The notes under the pieces were generated by a model that saw nothing but the letters and a program-made list of their open reading frames with translations, was not told the DNA's origin and did not search any database. From contig CM070501.1 of assembly GCA_036346375.1 (NCBI GenBank), positions 37,902,539 to 37,966,538 of the forward strand: a DNA stretch of 64,000 nucleotides. Direction: 5' to 3'. This document shows positions 1 through 11,731 of the stretch, in pieces (positions within the stretch are counted from its first letter, which is position 1; each line of letters starts with the position of its first letter). The translations under genes and the position numbers were made by a program. Source of the stretch: Guadua angustifolia (Eukaryota; Streptophyta; Magnoliopsida; Poales; Poaceae).

Positions 1-240
1 AGACTCAGTCACAAAATCAATGCTAGAAAACCAGTTGTTGGCCCTCTCCCAAAATTCATGACATGTGGGCCCAGAATTGGCCCACATTTCCCAAAACCAG
101 GTGGCACGTGGAACTCGGACCACCGGACCATGCCATCCAGCCGTAGTGACTTGATCAGTTGATCCCCGCCTCAGCCAAAGTATTGGGCCAAGATTGCTAT
201 TGGGCCAGGTATGTACTGGGCCATATGTCCGGATATTTAA

Positions 241-470
241 GGGCCTGTTTGGTAGAGCTCTAGATTCCAGTTTCTCCTGAAATCTGAAACTTGTAGACTA
301 AAATAAAGTGAATTAAGTTTATATTTTTGATCTAAAATGTAAAAAAGATGATTTATCTAAACACTCTTAATGTACTCATAGCTTCAGCTTCACGAATCTG
401 GAGAAGCTAGAATTTTCAACTTCACCAGATTCACGAATCTGGAGAAGCTAAATCCCTGCCAAACACACCC
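241..470. mobile_element. Tourist-like MITE (PIF/Harbinger type), 230 bp
   Basis: The ends are imperfect inverted repeats: GGGCCTGTTTGGTAG on the left against GGGTGTGTTTGGCAG read from the right. They are flanked by TAA at 238-240 and 471-473, the three-base target duplication typical of Tourist elements. Two further copies of an internal phrase (ACGAATCTGGAGAAGCTA) lie inside. It has no coding capacity. Confidence 0.75.
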
Positions 471-473
471 TAA

Positions 474-2850
474 ATTACATTTTTCAAAAATATTCGAAAG
501 TTAACTCAAAATATACCGATCCGATATATAGTATTTTTTCGAATCCGAATCGAGAAAAATATCCGAAACTAATACTAAATCCAACAATTATCCGATATAA
601 CTATCCGAATTCAATCTAAATACATCCGATCGATCAGTCGGAAAATATCGGATCTAATTACACCCCCTAGTTGTTATCGGACAAACCACATAACTCGCGC
701 TCATTTTCAGATGACATCTAACCATCCAGGTGGTGCATCAGGGCATATTCCGCCACCAAGGGCCTCCATAGGTAGATTTGATCGATCACAGGGCCCAGCA
801 AGCAGTAATTCTGGCAACGCGACGGTGCACGCTGACCAGGGCCGGAAGGCAGCCAGCCTTTCGCGTTTCCTTCGGCTGTGCTGGATCTAAGACTATCTCC
901 AGTAATTTTCTTTCTTTTCTCTCATTCTTTTCTCATATTCATTCTATTCAGTCCTATAATTTTTATCAGCATTCTCTCGAAGAGTCTTAAGATATTCTCT
1001 CTCTAAATCCCTTCCGAAGGGAATCGTGAAGGAAATTCGTTGGAGTGTTTGTCTGAAGAAATTCGTTCTCACGAGATAGAGTGATCAACGAAAAAGGACG
1101 CCCGTGTTGGCCGGAAATTAACGAGGATTTGCAGCTTTCCGTGGTAAAAAAAAGGTGAGAACAGCACGTATGGCACAGCGACGATGCGTAAAACTGTCAG
1201 TGAGACCAGAATAACGCGGTTCTGCAGGTATGCCATCCCAAGTTCAGTGCACCTTGCTGTTCTGTTCAGCTCTCTGCTTGCTCCTTTGCTCGTCAAAACT
1301 AATCCCGAGCCATGGGGTTCAAGCAACGGCTAGTGCTAGGCTTGTAGCTGCCCCAGAGCCCACAATGCAGGAGGCGGAGATGCGAACATCATTTTAACGA
1401 TCGAATTGGTTTCGATTTTAATTATTTAAAATTAAAAATACCTTAAAACTATTTATATCGCATTAGCAAATCTCGAATGTATTAGATGTGATGCAAAGCG
1501 TCTGGATACCGCTCTTTAGCATTTGAGACAGCGGCGAGGCGTGTTCTTTTTCTTAGTTTTTTTTTCTTTAGCGCTAATTGTTACTGTGTTGCATTCGTAC
1601 GCCCAGGAGGTACTGGTCCCAACAATAAAGATAGAGGAGGTACCAAAAAAAATGTACGTGTTGCACGTGTCGACCCGGACCACACGGGGCTAAATGTCAG
1701 ATCGGTACCGCTCTGCTGCCAGTGTGGTGCCGGTTCGTGAGGATTTGGCACGGTCGTATCATTGCATGGCTGGCAGATGTCGACGGGATTGAATGGTGTC
1801 ATCGCTGAATTTAATCCCTGGAAAAGCCTGTCCTTCGCTTGCTGACTGCAGTTGTCTGCGTACGGCATCGGTTTTTATTTTATTTTTCTCTCTGTCCCTC
1901 CCCATGCATTGCCGTGTAGTGTCAAGTGTGTATCCCATGCTGCGATTTCGAGCGCATCCTGAGAAACTTGAGGGGATAATGGAGTTGCGTAGCACTCCTA
2001 TCCTTTCCCATTTTAGGAGTCAAAGCTGAAAGGTCAATAGTAGAGATAGTTATTATGTGTCTCGTCGTGTGTTAGGTTTGCAACTGCTGACCTCAAGCAT
2101 GCTGAGCACATGCTGCACGGCTCCGGATATTAATTAGGAAGTCGCGACGCTCAGTCAACAAAAGAAGGAAAATTAATGCCTCGGGCCTCTCCTACGTAGC
2201 TCAGACGGCAAAAAATTGCACAAAGCAGCTTTTGTAGGGATCGCTTGTCCCAGTATAAGAAGCGAACCCTGTGTGGCCCTTTAATTTCAGAACTAAAGAT
2301 AACTGTGTCCATTATTGTTGTGGCAACCATAAAATACATCGGTTGGAGGGAGCTGCTGCTGAATTGACCACTTTTCTACTTATTTTTTAAATAGAAGTAT
2401 AAATCTAGATCTCTCTATTGCAGAAAGCATCTTCCGTGCTCCTCTACTACGGAAGCGCCTCCCAAGCTCGTTGACATAGACTACGTCAGCTCCTCCTACC
2501 TCCCGGGTGCAGCAGCGCCTACTCCTGCCTCACCACCTGTTGTCATGCACTCATGCTTGCTTGCTTCCACGTTCCTCGAGCATGGTAGCGATGGCTTCCG
2601 TGCTCTCCGGACGCGGCAAGGAAAAGGTGTCACTTACCTCACCTTCCATAGTGGGAGAGGAGGCTAGATTTACAATTCTATATGGAAGGGAGTTAAATTT
2701 GCAAAAAAAAAAATAAAGAAAGAAAAAAAGGCTAGAAAAATGATCAATTCGGTGTTGCCACTCCCCATAATTACTCCATTAGTCTCAATGACTTTGGAGT
2801 CTGGAAGTCTTGGTCAACTTTAAAATGACCCCAATATGTTATATATAATA
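474..2850. other. Intergenic DNA without a recognised gene
   Basis: I see no credible gene here; the open frames are short and lack domain character. Position 888 onward has GACTATCTCCAGTAA followed by pyrimidine-rich sequence. The same opening recurs at 4403, so it is probably the edge of a Mutator-like MITE. The rest is unassigned. Confidence 0.5.
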
Positions 2851-3109
2851 CTCACTCTAATCATAAAATGGTTTTCGTTTCAGACATAGGTATAGTCAAT
2901 TTTTTGAAATTTTGAATATCAATATCTTTCTAAATATTTAAATTGGATACATAAAAATTATATGTATAGTTCTGTCTTGAAAAATAATTTTATAATATTA
3001 TAATTTGTGCTAGTTTTTTAAATATATTATAATATAAATTAGCGGTCAAAACTATATTTTGAAGATTGTATCGGTGTTCAAAATAACAACTATTTGTCAC
3101 CAGAGGAAA
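2851..3109. mobile_element. Stowaway-like MITE, diverged
   Basis: The element is bounded by TA and has degenerate ends related to CTCCCTCTG. Its body is AT-rich and clearly resembles the better-preserved element at 28587-28844, sharing phrases such as AAATTGGATACATAAAAAT and TTTATAATATTATAATTT. Tc1/mariner-derived MITEs of this kind are common in grasses. No coding capacity. Confidence 0.6.
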
Positions 3110-3698
3110 TATTCCACGACTAAACAATGAGTTCAGAACTTTCACATCAATTATAATTCCAAACACCCATAAGGTCTGAACACAGACAGTAGGTCAAGCA
3201 ATCCCTATCCCTATCTTTGGTTGTAGCTCTTGAAGCTATCTTCTTTTCCTTATGTTGTGCCTCCGTTCATCTCAAGCACAGAACTATAGATAAAGTTCAT
3301 AAAGATGTGCCTAATCTAATGACCATCAACTCAACAGTTATACAAGTGCACGCAGAGTAAATCACTTTTCATTAAGCTGATGATGACGATGGGAAGGAGG
3401 AGGGGTAGGAGAAGGGCACACGGGTTTGTGGCGTAGAGGATGGCGGGCTTCATAATGGAGTTGCTTGGGTGCGGCTGACGGAGCGCTTGACGCAGCGCCT
3501 TCCGTCACCGCGCGACTTCACACGTCCCTGACGTCAGTCGGAACGTCCCCATTTGCGCTGCATTGATTTCGCTTAAGCAAGCAAGGGTACCGGTTAAGCT
3601 GAGCGATCAATAGCAACACTATTAATCAGAATTTAACCAATAATTATATGTTTTTATTAATATATTTATTTATATTAAAAATTAATTATAAATATTTA
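3110..3698. other. Intergenic DNA without a recognised gene
   Basis: Only short unsupported open frames are present. The final 100 bases are very AT-rich. I see no transposon end or RNA gene here. Confidence 0.5.
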
Positions 3699-3863
3699 AC
3701 TTTACTATACAAAGCAAAAATTTCTTCTTGCGTCACTTCATCAAAATTACCCCTCTTTGCCACTGCTCTTTAATTATCCATCTTTGCGACTGTTAGCGCT
3801 CTTTGCAAATAAACTTTTTATCGTAAATTGAGTTTTCGTTACAACATATGGGTACATGGCTAG
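3699..3863 (+). mobile_element. Short Helitron-like element
   Basis: The 3' end reads GTTACAACATATGGGTACAT then GGCTAG followed by T, matching the Helitron rule of a terminal CTAG inserted before T. The 5' end ACTTTACTATACAAAG matches the TCTTTATTATATAAAG start of the copy at 9266-9435, with the first base changed. Internal sequence is shared with that copy in the opposite orientation, including GCGCTCTTTGCAAATAAACT. No coding capacity. Confidence 0.5.
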
Positions 3864-4397
3864 TTTATCTAAAGTTACTGTTAACTATCACTCTGCAGAC
3901 ACATGTTTTACTATGATTCAATATTATATACTAATTTATCATACTTACTCGCACTCAGATTACACTATTCGTAATTGTTTACACGAGTCAGCCGTTTTAT
4001 CACACCAGTGAGTGAAGAGGACCACGTACACAAAACTAGCTGACGCCTAAATTGGATTATCTATATACTAAAAAAGACAATAATGACAAGCTTAGGCTCT
4101 GTTTGGTTTAACTCTAGATTCTCATTTTTTTTTTTAGCTTCTTCTTCTTCAAATTTTCAAAGAAACCACTTCACTAAGAATCTATAGCTACCTCAAGGGT
4201 TGGCGACACCGGGGAGTGAAGCGCCAGGGATGGATGTAAGGAGCTAGCAACGTCGAGGCTAGATGCGCCAAGCCTGGGGATGCCAGAAATGGAGGTGCTA
4301 GGGTTGGTTAGAGGCAGCGGGCCTGGAGGCTATGATCGCCCAGCCCTAACTCGATTTGGGTGCACAGGGTACGGCGATGACTCGGGTCGGGTGGGGA
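3864..4397. other. Intergenic DNA with partial transposon ends
   Basis: Position 4060 begins TCTATATACTAAAAAAG after an A, which resembles a Helitron 5' terminus, but I cannot pair it with a 3' end. GGCTCTGTTTGG at 4094 resembles a Tourist terminus without a visible partner. No gene is recognised. Confidence 0.4.
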
Positions 4398-4575
4398 GGG
4401 GTAAGACTATCTCCAACAGTTTCCCTTTATTTCATTCCTTCCCACCTCGGAAGAATCCTTCCCGCCATTCCTTTCCCGTAAAAACACTCCAACAAAGATT
4501 CTCTTCCCATTCCTTCCCACATTAAAAATACATATTTCATCATCCTTTTCTAACTACCAAATATTTAAACAAGCA

Positions 4576-4719
4576 ACGTAGGATTTTTTATTAATACATT
4601 TTTATTGAAATTGGAAAAATAAACCTCGGAATAAAGAAGATAAATTCACGTAGGGTTTTTTTATTAATACATTTTTATTGAAATTGCAAAAATAAACCTC
4701 GGAATAAAGAAGATAAATT
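4576..4719. repeat. Tandem duplication, 72-bp unit, two copies
   Basis: Units at 4576-4647 and 4648-4719 are almost identical AT-rich sequence, each starting ACGTAGG and containing ATAAACCTCGGAATAAAGAA. This looks like a recent local duplication. Confidence 0.8.
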
Positions 4720-4914
4720 AACATTTCTATAATATTCCAACCCAGTTATTACTACAAAAAATCTTTTTCATGAAATGATTCTGGACAGAGTATGACAGGA
4801 ACAGCTAGTATGATGAAATGCGATTATGTGTCAATCCAGAGTATCACAGGAACCACTTTATCGACACTGAATCAAGCCACATACATAACATTAATACGTT
4901 TACAACACTACATT

Positions 4915-5215
4915 AGCCAATGGTTGAAAGCCTTTAACTTATATTTCCTTTGGATCTTCTGACTCGCCATGCAATTCCTGGGCACGCCTCTCCTTCTACC
5001 TGTGATGCTTCTTCTCATTCTTTTGCCTGATCTTCTCACGTTTATCAATATGACAGCCCGGCTTTGCAGCAATCTTACGAGGATATCAACAATCAACACT
5101 ACACCGTTTAATTAGCTTAGCATGCATTCTGTTCCCCGCTAAAGAGTGCTGCTGTGCTGCTATGATAGCTTTGTTTCATCCACCATTGATCTGTCGCAAT
5201 AAAAGTGCATTTTCA
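4915..5215 (-). pseudogene. Broken 3' exons of an unidentified basic protein
   Basis: On the minus strand one frame near 5090-4935 gives a basic, lysine/arginine-rich C-terminus (KPGCHIDKREKIRQKN, later KERRAQELHGESEDPKE) interrupted by a TAG. A second stretch near 5170-5110 reads NKAIIAAQQHSLAGNRMHAK after an in-frame TGA. The composition is like the tail of a nucleolar or ribosome-assembly factor, but I cannot name the family. Stops inside both pieces and the adjacent ALAD exon suggest captured, decayed gene fragments. Confidence 0.3.
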
Positions 5216-5645
5216 ACAAATGATCACAAAGTTATTTACCTGCAGTCAAGTTTTCAACCAAATAATTATCAGTCCAGTAAAACATATGTATAGCTTTTTC
5301 TAAATAATCATGATATAAACCCATCTAAGGAAGCCTTCTTAGAAAGAATTGCGTAGATTATAGTGTATGGAACTTCCTGATGACTATGACATTGGGATTA
5401 GTTTAATTGAGAGGCTGCCATTTCAATAATCACTATATGCCTTTCGGCCAATCAGTGGAGTAAGTGTGATTTACAAAAATAGTGCATTTACAAAAATAAT
5501 ACACAAGTCTCTACATATCTACATACACAAGTTTTGCTATATCAGAAATAACAATTTTCCATAATAAACTAGCACCATTTGTCCTTATCTGTTGTTCTGA
5601 AATCTGGAATATATCGCCCTCAACTCCTAACAATAATTCAGCTCA

Positions 5646-5912
5646 CTACTTGGAGCTCATTCCCAGGAACTGTATAAGATGTTTTTGCACATTTTCAAGA
5701 AGATGAGATGCGCCACATAAAGTTTGAACCAATGTGCTTATCATAAGGTGCATACATTTGAGATTGCCCATCAATAAAACATTGTGGCTGGAAGGCTGAA
5801 GTTGATGGCTTGTAAGGAGATGCATACTTACCTGAGATAGCTCCACAAAGAACCAAAAAAAGGACCAGCTCATTCCAGCAGCTTCAAGGCCAGCTATTCT
5901 AGAGCAAATCAT
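5646..5912 (-). other. Unassigned minus-strand open frame with a splice-donor-like site
   Basis: An 88-codon frame reads on the minus strand. A donor-like sequence (CTATCTCAG|GTAAGTATG) lies inside it near 5831, so the real exon, if any, ends there. An alternative frame downstream reads SQMYAPYDKHIGSNF before a stop. I recognise neither. It lies among other broken fragments and is most likely captured gene debris. Confidence 0.2.
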
Positions 5913-6177
5913 ATTGACCGCCAGTAGTCTCTTGTTGATGCTTAATTGGTTATGATGATTCAGAAATAGTGCTTTTGTTAAACATCAAACAGTATCTGAT
6001 TTTGGGAAAAGAGATAAGAGCAGGATGCATGTGTGCAGCAGTTGGCAAGACTATTTTACGGTACAATGATGCTGAAAATGACTTGATCGATAGTTTTGTA
6101 TTTGAATGCTAAAAGAAATTTCTGATTTACAGGGAAAAGTAAACTTCTTTCTGGTGTGGATTGGCTTACAAACTAAC

Positions 6178-6255
6178 CTGGTATGCAGCAACTGGCAAGG
6201 CTGAATTATATTGTAGAAGTCGGATAACATCCAAGTAGGGTAACCCAGGTTTCAC
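6178..6255 (-). pseudogene. HEMB: Captured exon of delta-aminolevulinate dehydratase (ALAD, porphobilinogen synthase)
   Basis: A 78-base minus-strand exon is bounded by TTGACAG before it and GTTAGT after it. It encodes 26 residues starting VKPGLPYLDVIRLL and ending SALPVAAYQ. This block is characteristic of plant ALAD, the plastid enzyme that joins two aminolevulinate molecules into porphobilinogen. In the intact enzyme the sequence continues with a conserved VSGEYSM block; I find neither that nor any upstream ALAD exon nearby, so this is an isolated fragment. Preserved splice sites indicate capture from genomic DNA rather than from a processed mRNA. Confidence 0.75.
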
Positions 6256-7645
6256 CTGTCAAGTAACAAATTTGCTTTTAGTACATGAAGAAAACCAAGA
6301 ACTTAATGTACAACTTTCCATCCACATAAAGAACCAGTCAATAAGGAACTGTGTGATATTGCACTGTAGATTGCAAACAATCAAAACGGCAGGCAGTCAG
6401 GCACTAATTCAAATCCTGACCATTACTTTCTACAATTGCGAGACTTAAATGGTACCATTCCCATCATGGAAATGTGCCTTGCAATTACTAAGTCCATCAC
6501 TGATGCATAAAAGTATAAGACAAATTAACCATGGCTTCTCCAGGACTATTATGTGTGGACTACGAAGTAAACATGGCTTCTCAGATGCCCACAAATCTGA
6601 ATGCACAAAGGACTACGAATAACAGCACCCTAAATTACAGATCAATTCAACAGATTTGCACCTTAATTACATACTGAGAGTAAGCAGACATCTGTAATTT
6701 ACACCTCAATTCAACAGATTTGTTGAAACTAAGTTAGCTAACATCTGTGCTAAATCTTGGCATAAGATTCGATGTCCTGAATATTAACACCCACCAAAGC
6801 CTAACGAATCGGACACACCTACACACAAGAAATTTCCAGACCAATCACGAACCAAAGCTGACTTCCCCGATTCCCCCAAAGATTCATCTTTCCAATGCAG
6901 AGAACCACAGTCCGGTCCAAAACTGACCGCGCAGGCCAAAATCGCCTGCGAATCGATCGATTCCTCTCTTCCTCCCTCAAGGCCGGATCGAGTCAACAGA
7001 TAGACAAATGGTTCCAGAGGCCACGAACCTGCCATGGTGAGTGCTCTTCAGTACTTCAGTTGCTCTTCTACTAGGAATCGCATGAACTGAAGGTCATGAA
7101 ACACAATGCACAAGACTCAACGCGCCCAGGGATCACGGGAACTAGTACTCACCGGAATGTTCTACTTTCAATAGCAACCATGTATATATGACAACCAAAT
7201 GTACATGCCCTAATGTCCAAAAATTTCGGGTTCTAGTTTCGATTCCTACCAAATCCCCCCAAATCCCAGGTTTTCCCCATCTCTACCACTTCGCCAAATC
7301 CAAATCGAACCCAGATTTACTTGCTTCTGAGGAATACCTCGGCAAGGCATCAAGTCGTGGACCTCCGCTTCCGGTGGAGGCACGGATCTGCGTCGTCGCG
7401 AAATGTCGCATCCGGGTCTTGCACTCGCCGCTTCCCAAATGACGCGGAGAGGGAGTTCGTTGGTCTCGAGATGCGCGAGGCGATTTAATGCACAGGACGC
7501 CGCGCAGGGGTTCCTCTCTCAATCCCGACGGTTCCTTCCGGACGACGCCAGCAGCTGCCAAGCTGCCCTTCCCCGCCTTCGTTTTCCCATGCGGAAGGGA
7601 ATGGGAACGAGCACGGGACACCCTTGCAGACAGTCTAAGGGGTAA
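6256..7645. other. Intergenic or captured sequence, no assigned gene
   Basis: Minus-strand open frames at 6784-7035 and 7283-7621 have no family I recognise. The GC content rises near 7350-7600 as in a plant first exon, which fits captured 5' gene sequence, but nothing more can be supported. Confidence 0.3.
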
Positions 7646-7886
7646 GTCGATGGCATTTTGTAGGTAATATTGTGTAATTTCAATGTGTATTTTTGTTTGT
7701 AGTAGTCTGATTTCTCACGAGAATCCACACAAAATGTTGCTTCTCTTCACTAGTGATTTTTGGGAATTGCTCCTCGCCAAAAGTAGAGTATAATGACTTT
7801 GAGAAGCTACATTCGTCATAGCTCCAGTAGATTCGAAGGAGAAGCTAGGAGCAGGAATTGTACAAAATAGACCCTTGCTTCATTAA

Positions 7887-8292
7887 GGATTTGTTTGGGG
7901 GAGTTGTGCTTCAGTTTTGGGCCAAAAGCTCCTCCAAACAAAGATGGCTTCAAAGCAATTGGGAACCTAAGTCACAATGAAGCACCCTAAAAAGTGAAAG
8001 CTGGGAGGAGGAGCTTTTTACCGTGGCTTCGCTTGACCATCTCCTACCTTGGTCGCTCGCCTTCAACCTTCATTGTCATCCCTCGCCTCCACGCACACCT
8101 CGCTCTCGACACACACAGACTTAGCTATGTTGTTACCTTCCGCTCGGTTAGCCCTCCAAAAGTTACAATCGCAATGTGACCGGTTGCTAAACAACATAAC
8201 AAGAAAAACCACGACTGCCATATTCTGGTGCTTTATAGCCCAAAGAAACCAAAAGTAACTTTTTCACCCACATAGCCTCCCCAAACAAGCCC
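7887..8292. mobile_element. Tourist-like MITE, 406 bp
   Basis: The left end GGATTTGTTTGGGGGAG and the right end, read inward as GGGCTTGTTTGGGGAGG, form an imperfect terminal inverted repeat. TAA flanks both sides (7884-7886 and 8293-8295). No transposase is encoded. Confidence 0.75.
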
Positions 8293-8329
8293 TAAGCAAG
8301 CGAGTGGCTACTTTCGTGGCAAGTTTGGA

Positions 8330-8653
8330 GTTGTTTGGTTCATAGCCCAAGTGATCTAAGTTAAAATTTTGGCATAGTCAAAACTTAGGCAAAGACAAAT
8401 ATTAGCAAAAAATATATATATAAATGCAATTTGTATTGTGACTAATCTAAATTTTGGTGTTACCAAAATTTTGGTGAGCAATTTCCTCATCTTCGAATGG
8501 CGCACATGGGGCTCTTAACTATTTGAATGGCGCTCATATCATTTGTAACTTTGTCATTGATGTGACATTAAGTTTCATTATCGTGTCCAAAATTTCATGG
8601 GCTTCACCAATTTTTCGTAGATATTACCAAAATTTGGAAACAAACTAAACAAC
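8330..8653. mobile_element. Possible MITE with TTGTTTGG-type ends
   Basis: The left end reads GTTGTTTGGTTCATAG and the right end read inward gives GTTGTTTAGTTTG. The interior is AT-rich with repeated ACCAAAATTT phrases. I see no target duplication, so the call is tentative. Confidence 0.35.
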
Positions 8654-8679
8654 ATTCAATTTTTGTTGCCGTTTTCAAT

Positions 8680-9060
8680 ACTAGGTTGGGTTCTTGTATC
8701 GATCTGGCCCGCGAGGAAAAAATCTGTTGAAATCACATGATGATCTTTGTACACGAGGAAAAAATCTCGTTTTTTAGAAAATTGCGTCGCAGACCTAAAC
8801 GCCATTTCGATTTTTTTCGTCCAATCTACAAAAAAATCGTGAAAGGACCTAAACACGATTTTCAATTCAGCTATAAACCGTGTGCAGGGACCTGGACGTA
8901 ATTTCGATATTTCTCGGGGCTATTTTACGAAAAAAATGGCCAAAAGGACCTAAACATGATTTTTGATTTTCCGAAAGGACCTAATCGCAATTTTTAGATT
9001 TTTCAGGGGTCTCGCCGGGGGGCGACACGTGGCCCCCTGGTTGCGCTCCATTCTTTGCCT
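8680..9060 (-). repeat. Dispersed repeat fragment related to the 17-19 kb Helitron-like units
   Basis: On the minus strand this block carries phrases such as AGGTCCTTTCACGATTTTTTTG and GATTTTTTCCTCG. They match the 5' parts of the units at 16.9-19.4 kb in opposite orientation. A further related block is at 36740-37020. It is non-coding. Confidence 0.45.
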
Positions 9061-9265
9061 CTATTATATAGAGTATATTTAGTTTGGTTTAAATGGTAGC
9101 AAACCAAACAACCGCTGTTTGGTCTTTTCGTCGGCACTAACACGAGAAAGGGCATGGCATGCTGCGAAACCATAGCAAGAAAGCCAAGATTGCGAATCGC
9201 TATTGGCCGTTCGCATTTTAGGACGGTTTTTGCAGTGGCTAGCGCTCACAGTGGATTAGTAGTAA

Positions 9266-9435
9266 CTAGTTATAGTTATGTGCTCGTACGTTGCAACGAA
9301 AACTCAATTTGTGACAAAAAGTTTATTTGCAAAGAGCGCTAAAAATGGCAAAAGTGGGTAATTAAAAAGCAGTGATAAAGGTAGGTATTTTTGATAAAAT
9401 GACGCAGAAAAAACCCTCACTTTATATAATAAAGA
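9266..9435 (-). mobile_element. Short Helitron-like element, 170 bp
   Basis: Read on the minus strand it starts TCTTTATTATATAAAG directly after an A and ends ATAACTATAACTAG directly before a T, as Helitrons inserted at AT do. A short hairpin (TCGT TGCAACGT ACGA) lies about 14 bases before the end, where Helitrons carry one. A diverged copy lies in the opposite orientation at 3699-3863. It is non-autonomous, with no Rep/helicase. Confidence 0.6.
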
Positions 9436-10742
9436 TTAGTAGCAGCCAGTTGCAAATTCTACATCTCTGTGCACTTGAGCAGGTTGACGCAGTCGTATCG
9501 TACCAACAATTCTTCTGTCGTCGTCGTCGGTACCTTCTGGGCTGGGTGCCTCGTCAGTGATACTGATACCCACTCCAAATATCAATCAGCCTGGGGTTGG
9601 AAACTTGGAAGCAGGTCGTGTAGAAAGTAGGCACGCGATCTTGATGGCCTATGAACGTCTACTTCGCTCCATAGGTTTAGGATAACGCTCATCGCACATT
9701 TCGCAGCGCGATGGCATGAGTTTTGGCGTGCTTTTTCTCTCTTCTAGCCAAAGACATCACACAACCTGATGGCATGGATTTCACACCGTAGATGTCAAGT
9801 CACGATAAGCATAAGCATTATTTGAAAATAGCACCAAGAAATCTTAAAATTGTGAGATACTACTTAGCTGGTTACCCCTACGAAAGTGTAAAAAAAAACG
9901 TCATTTCGCCATTTTACAGAACACATATAGTAAACATCGGTATTACTTTTAAAATTAAAACGAGACAAAGTTCTAACCATTTTGATATGCATCATGATAT
10001 GTGCTACAAACAAGGACTTCTATAGCTACAATTGTGGGATTACAAGGCCTTCATTTATAAATTACAGTGGCGCAGCGATAATAGCCAGATGATTATGACG
10101 CTAGACGGTGTGATCAGGTTAGATTTTAGAGACGGAGTGAGGCGATTGAGACTAGTAGCTCCGGCTACGGTGGCAACATCGTGAGAGTAGCTATATTGAA
10201 AGAGGCAAAAATCGAGGTACATTCATTACCAAGCAAAGTCGACAACAAAGAGAAAGTCATGGAAAGCAAGAAAGATAGGTACATGTGTGGAAAAATGGTA
10301 GAAGTAGATAAAATGTACATGGGACGTTGACCCAACGGTCATAATTGTACTTGTTTTTTAAGATAATACCTAAGGGCAGTTTCAACCTATGATGTCCATG
10401 AATAGTGTCTCAGAGGGAGAGAAGCGATAAGCCGTCGATAGTTTTCCAACCCATGGTTTCATGAGTAGTGTTTAGAGGAGGAGAGAGAATAAATCAATGC
10501 GTGAGAGCAATAAACCAATGCATGCACCACAAATCTGACTTAGTAGCGGCATAAAATGTCCAACCCCGATTTTGCTAGTTTCTTGAGTCTTGGTACCGCG
10601 TCGACCTTTCTTGCATGAGACACGGTTTCTTCGTTTTTCCTTCTCTCCCTTCTTTAACTCCTATGCCATATCAGATTTTTGCTTAGTTGGCAGCGTAATT
10701 AATTCTATAGACACCAGCTGAGGTGGAGGGTTGGGAATACCC
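9436..10742. other. Intergenic DNA without a recognised gene
   Basis: Nothing beyond short unsupported frames. At 10370 the phrase TAAGGGCAGTTTCAACC resembles the terminus of the MITE at 10746-11046, so a truncated relative may lie at about 10370-10510. Confidence 0.4.
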
Positions 10743-10745
10743 TAA

Positions 10746-11046
10746 GGGCAATCCCAATGGGATGACTAGGATAGTTTCCATAGCATTAATTAGGTTGCCA
10801 TGTAAGCAAAATGGTGATGTGGAGGTAGAGTTAATGATGAAAGAGAAGGAAACCATTTCTCATGCAAGAAACTATTTCTACACAAGTACCAAGAAAGGGA
10901 AAAAGGGGATTAGGTGAGAAAATAAGAGAAAAGAGGAAATTGGATGAGAGTTTATTTTGAAGAAACTATCCATTGGGAACATAGTTTCTATATATAGTGT
11001 CTAGATGACATGAAAGTTATAGAAATTATATGCATTGGGACTGCCC
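10746..11046. mobile_element. MITE with GGGCA(A/G)TCCCAATG ends, 301 bp
   Basis: The left end GGGCAATCCCAATGGG is matched by GGGCAGTCCCAATGCAT read inward from the right. TAA flanks both sides (10743-10745 and 11047-11049). The interior is short non-coding sequence. It lies about 0.7 kb upstream of the NPR-like start codon, so it is part of that gene's upstream region. Confidence 0.75.
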
Positions 11047-11654
11047 TAATAGATGCCTGGTAGCGCCTTCGAGGGGTATATCAATTTTTTGAGAGCGTCA
11101 ACACAGTTCTCAAAAAAAACTCGAAGGCCTCAACAAAAAATATAACCCTCAGCACACTTCGGTATTCCCCTTACACGCCGAAATCCGAGGCCAATAGTAA
11201 AAAAAAGAAATAAATAAATGGTAAATAAAAATCCTTCTTTTCCAACCCAAAATGAACCTGATCGGAGAAGGTGAAGAAAAACGTAAGGACCGACCGAGTC
11301 CCCTTCCACAATCCCATTTGACCCCACTGTTCTTCGCCACTACCAGCCTAGAAGCCTACCAGGTCGTTGCTTCTTCCAGTAATCTCGTCCGCTCCCTTCT
11401 TGCCGTGCCCACCACGAGATTTTAGGCGCCGCCCACGCCGCTCGCTCCCGGCTTGTCGCAGCAGGCAGCCCCCGAGTTCCGATTCCCACTTCTGGAAGGC
11501 TCGCAAAAGTTGGGCGGAAGTCACCGTGCGTTTACACCGGATTACGTAGGGGAGGTCCTGCCGACGCGGATCTGCGTGGAACCAAACAAAGGGGAGCCCT
11601 GCGCAGCTCGGCCGGAAGAGGCCAAAAAGCTCCGGCCTTTGCTTCCGGAACCGC

Positions 11655-11686
11655 ATGCTTACATAGCCATGGTGATCGGGCACTAG
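11655..11686 (+). promoter_or_regulatory. Two very short upstream open reading frames in the NPR-like leader
   Basis: ATG at 11655 opens a four-codon frame ending TAG at 11666. ATG at 11669 opens a six-codon frame ending TAG at 11686. Both end before the main ATG at 11732. If the mature leader includes them they would be expected to lower or condition translation of the main frame. Whether they are in the transcript cannot be seen here. Confidence 0.4.
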
Positions 11687-11731
11687 GAGGCTGCGCCTTG
11701 CACTCGGCAGCCCTGTGGCGCGGCGGTAGCC

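Larger units (their letters stand above)
4398..7645. mobile_element. Candidate gene-capturing Mutator-like element (Pack-MULE)
   Basis: The left edge reads AAGACTATCTCCAACAG and is followed by a CATTCCTTCCC-rich stretch. The right edge, read from the minus strand, gives TTAGACTGTCTGCAAGG followed by GTTCCCATTCCCTTCC. The two ends are similar but imperfect. Between them lie several broken minus-strand gene pieces, including one clear exon of delta-aminolevulinate dehydratase. I could not find a convincing 9-bp target duplication, so the element boundaries are inference. A Helitron origin for the same fragments is possible. Confidence 0.3.
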
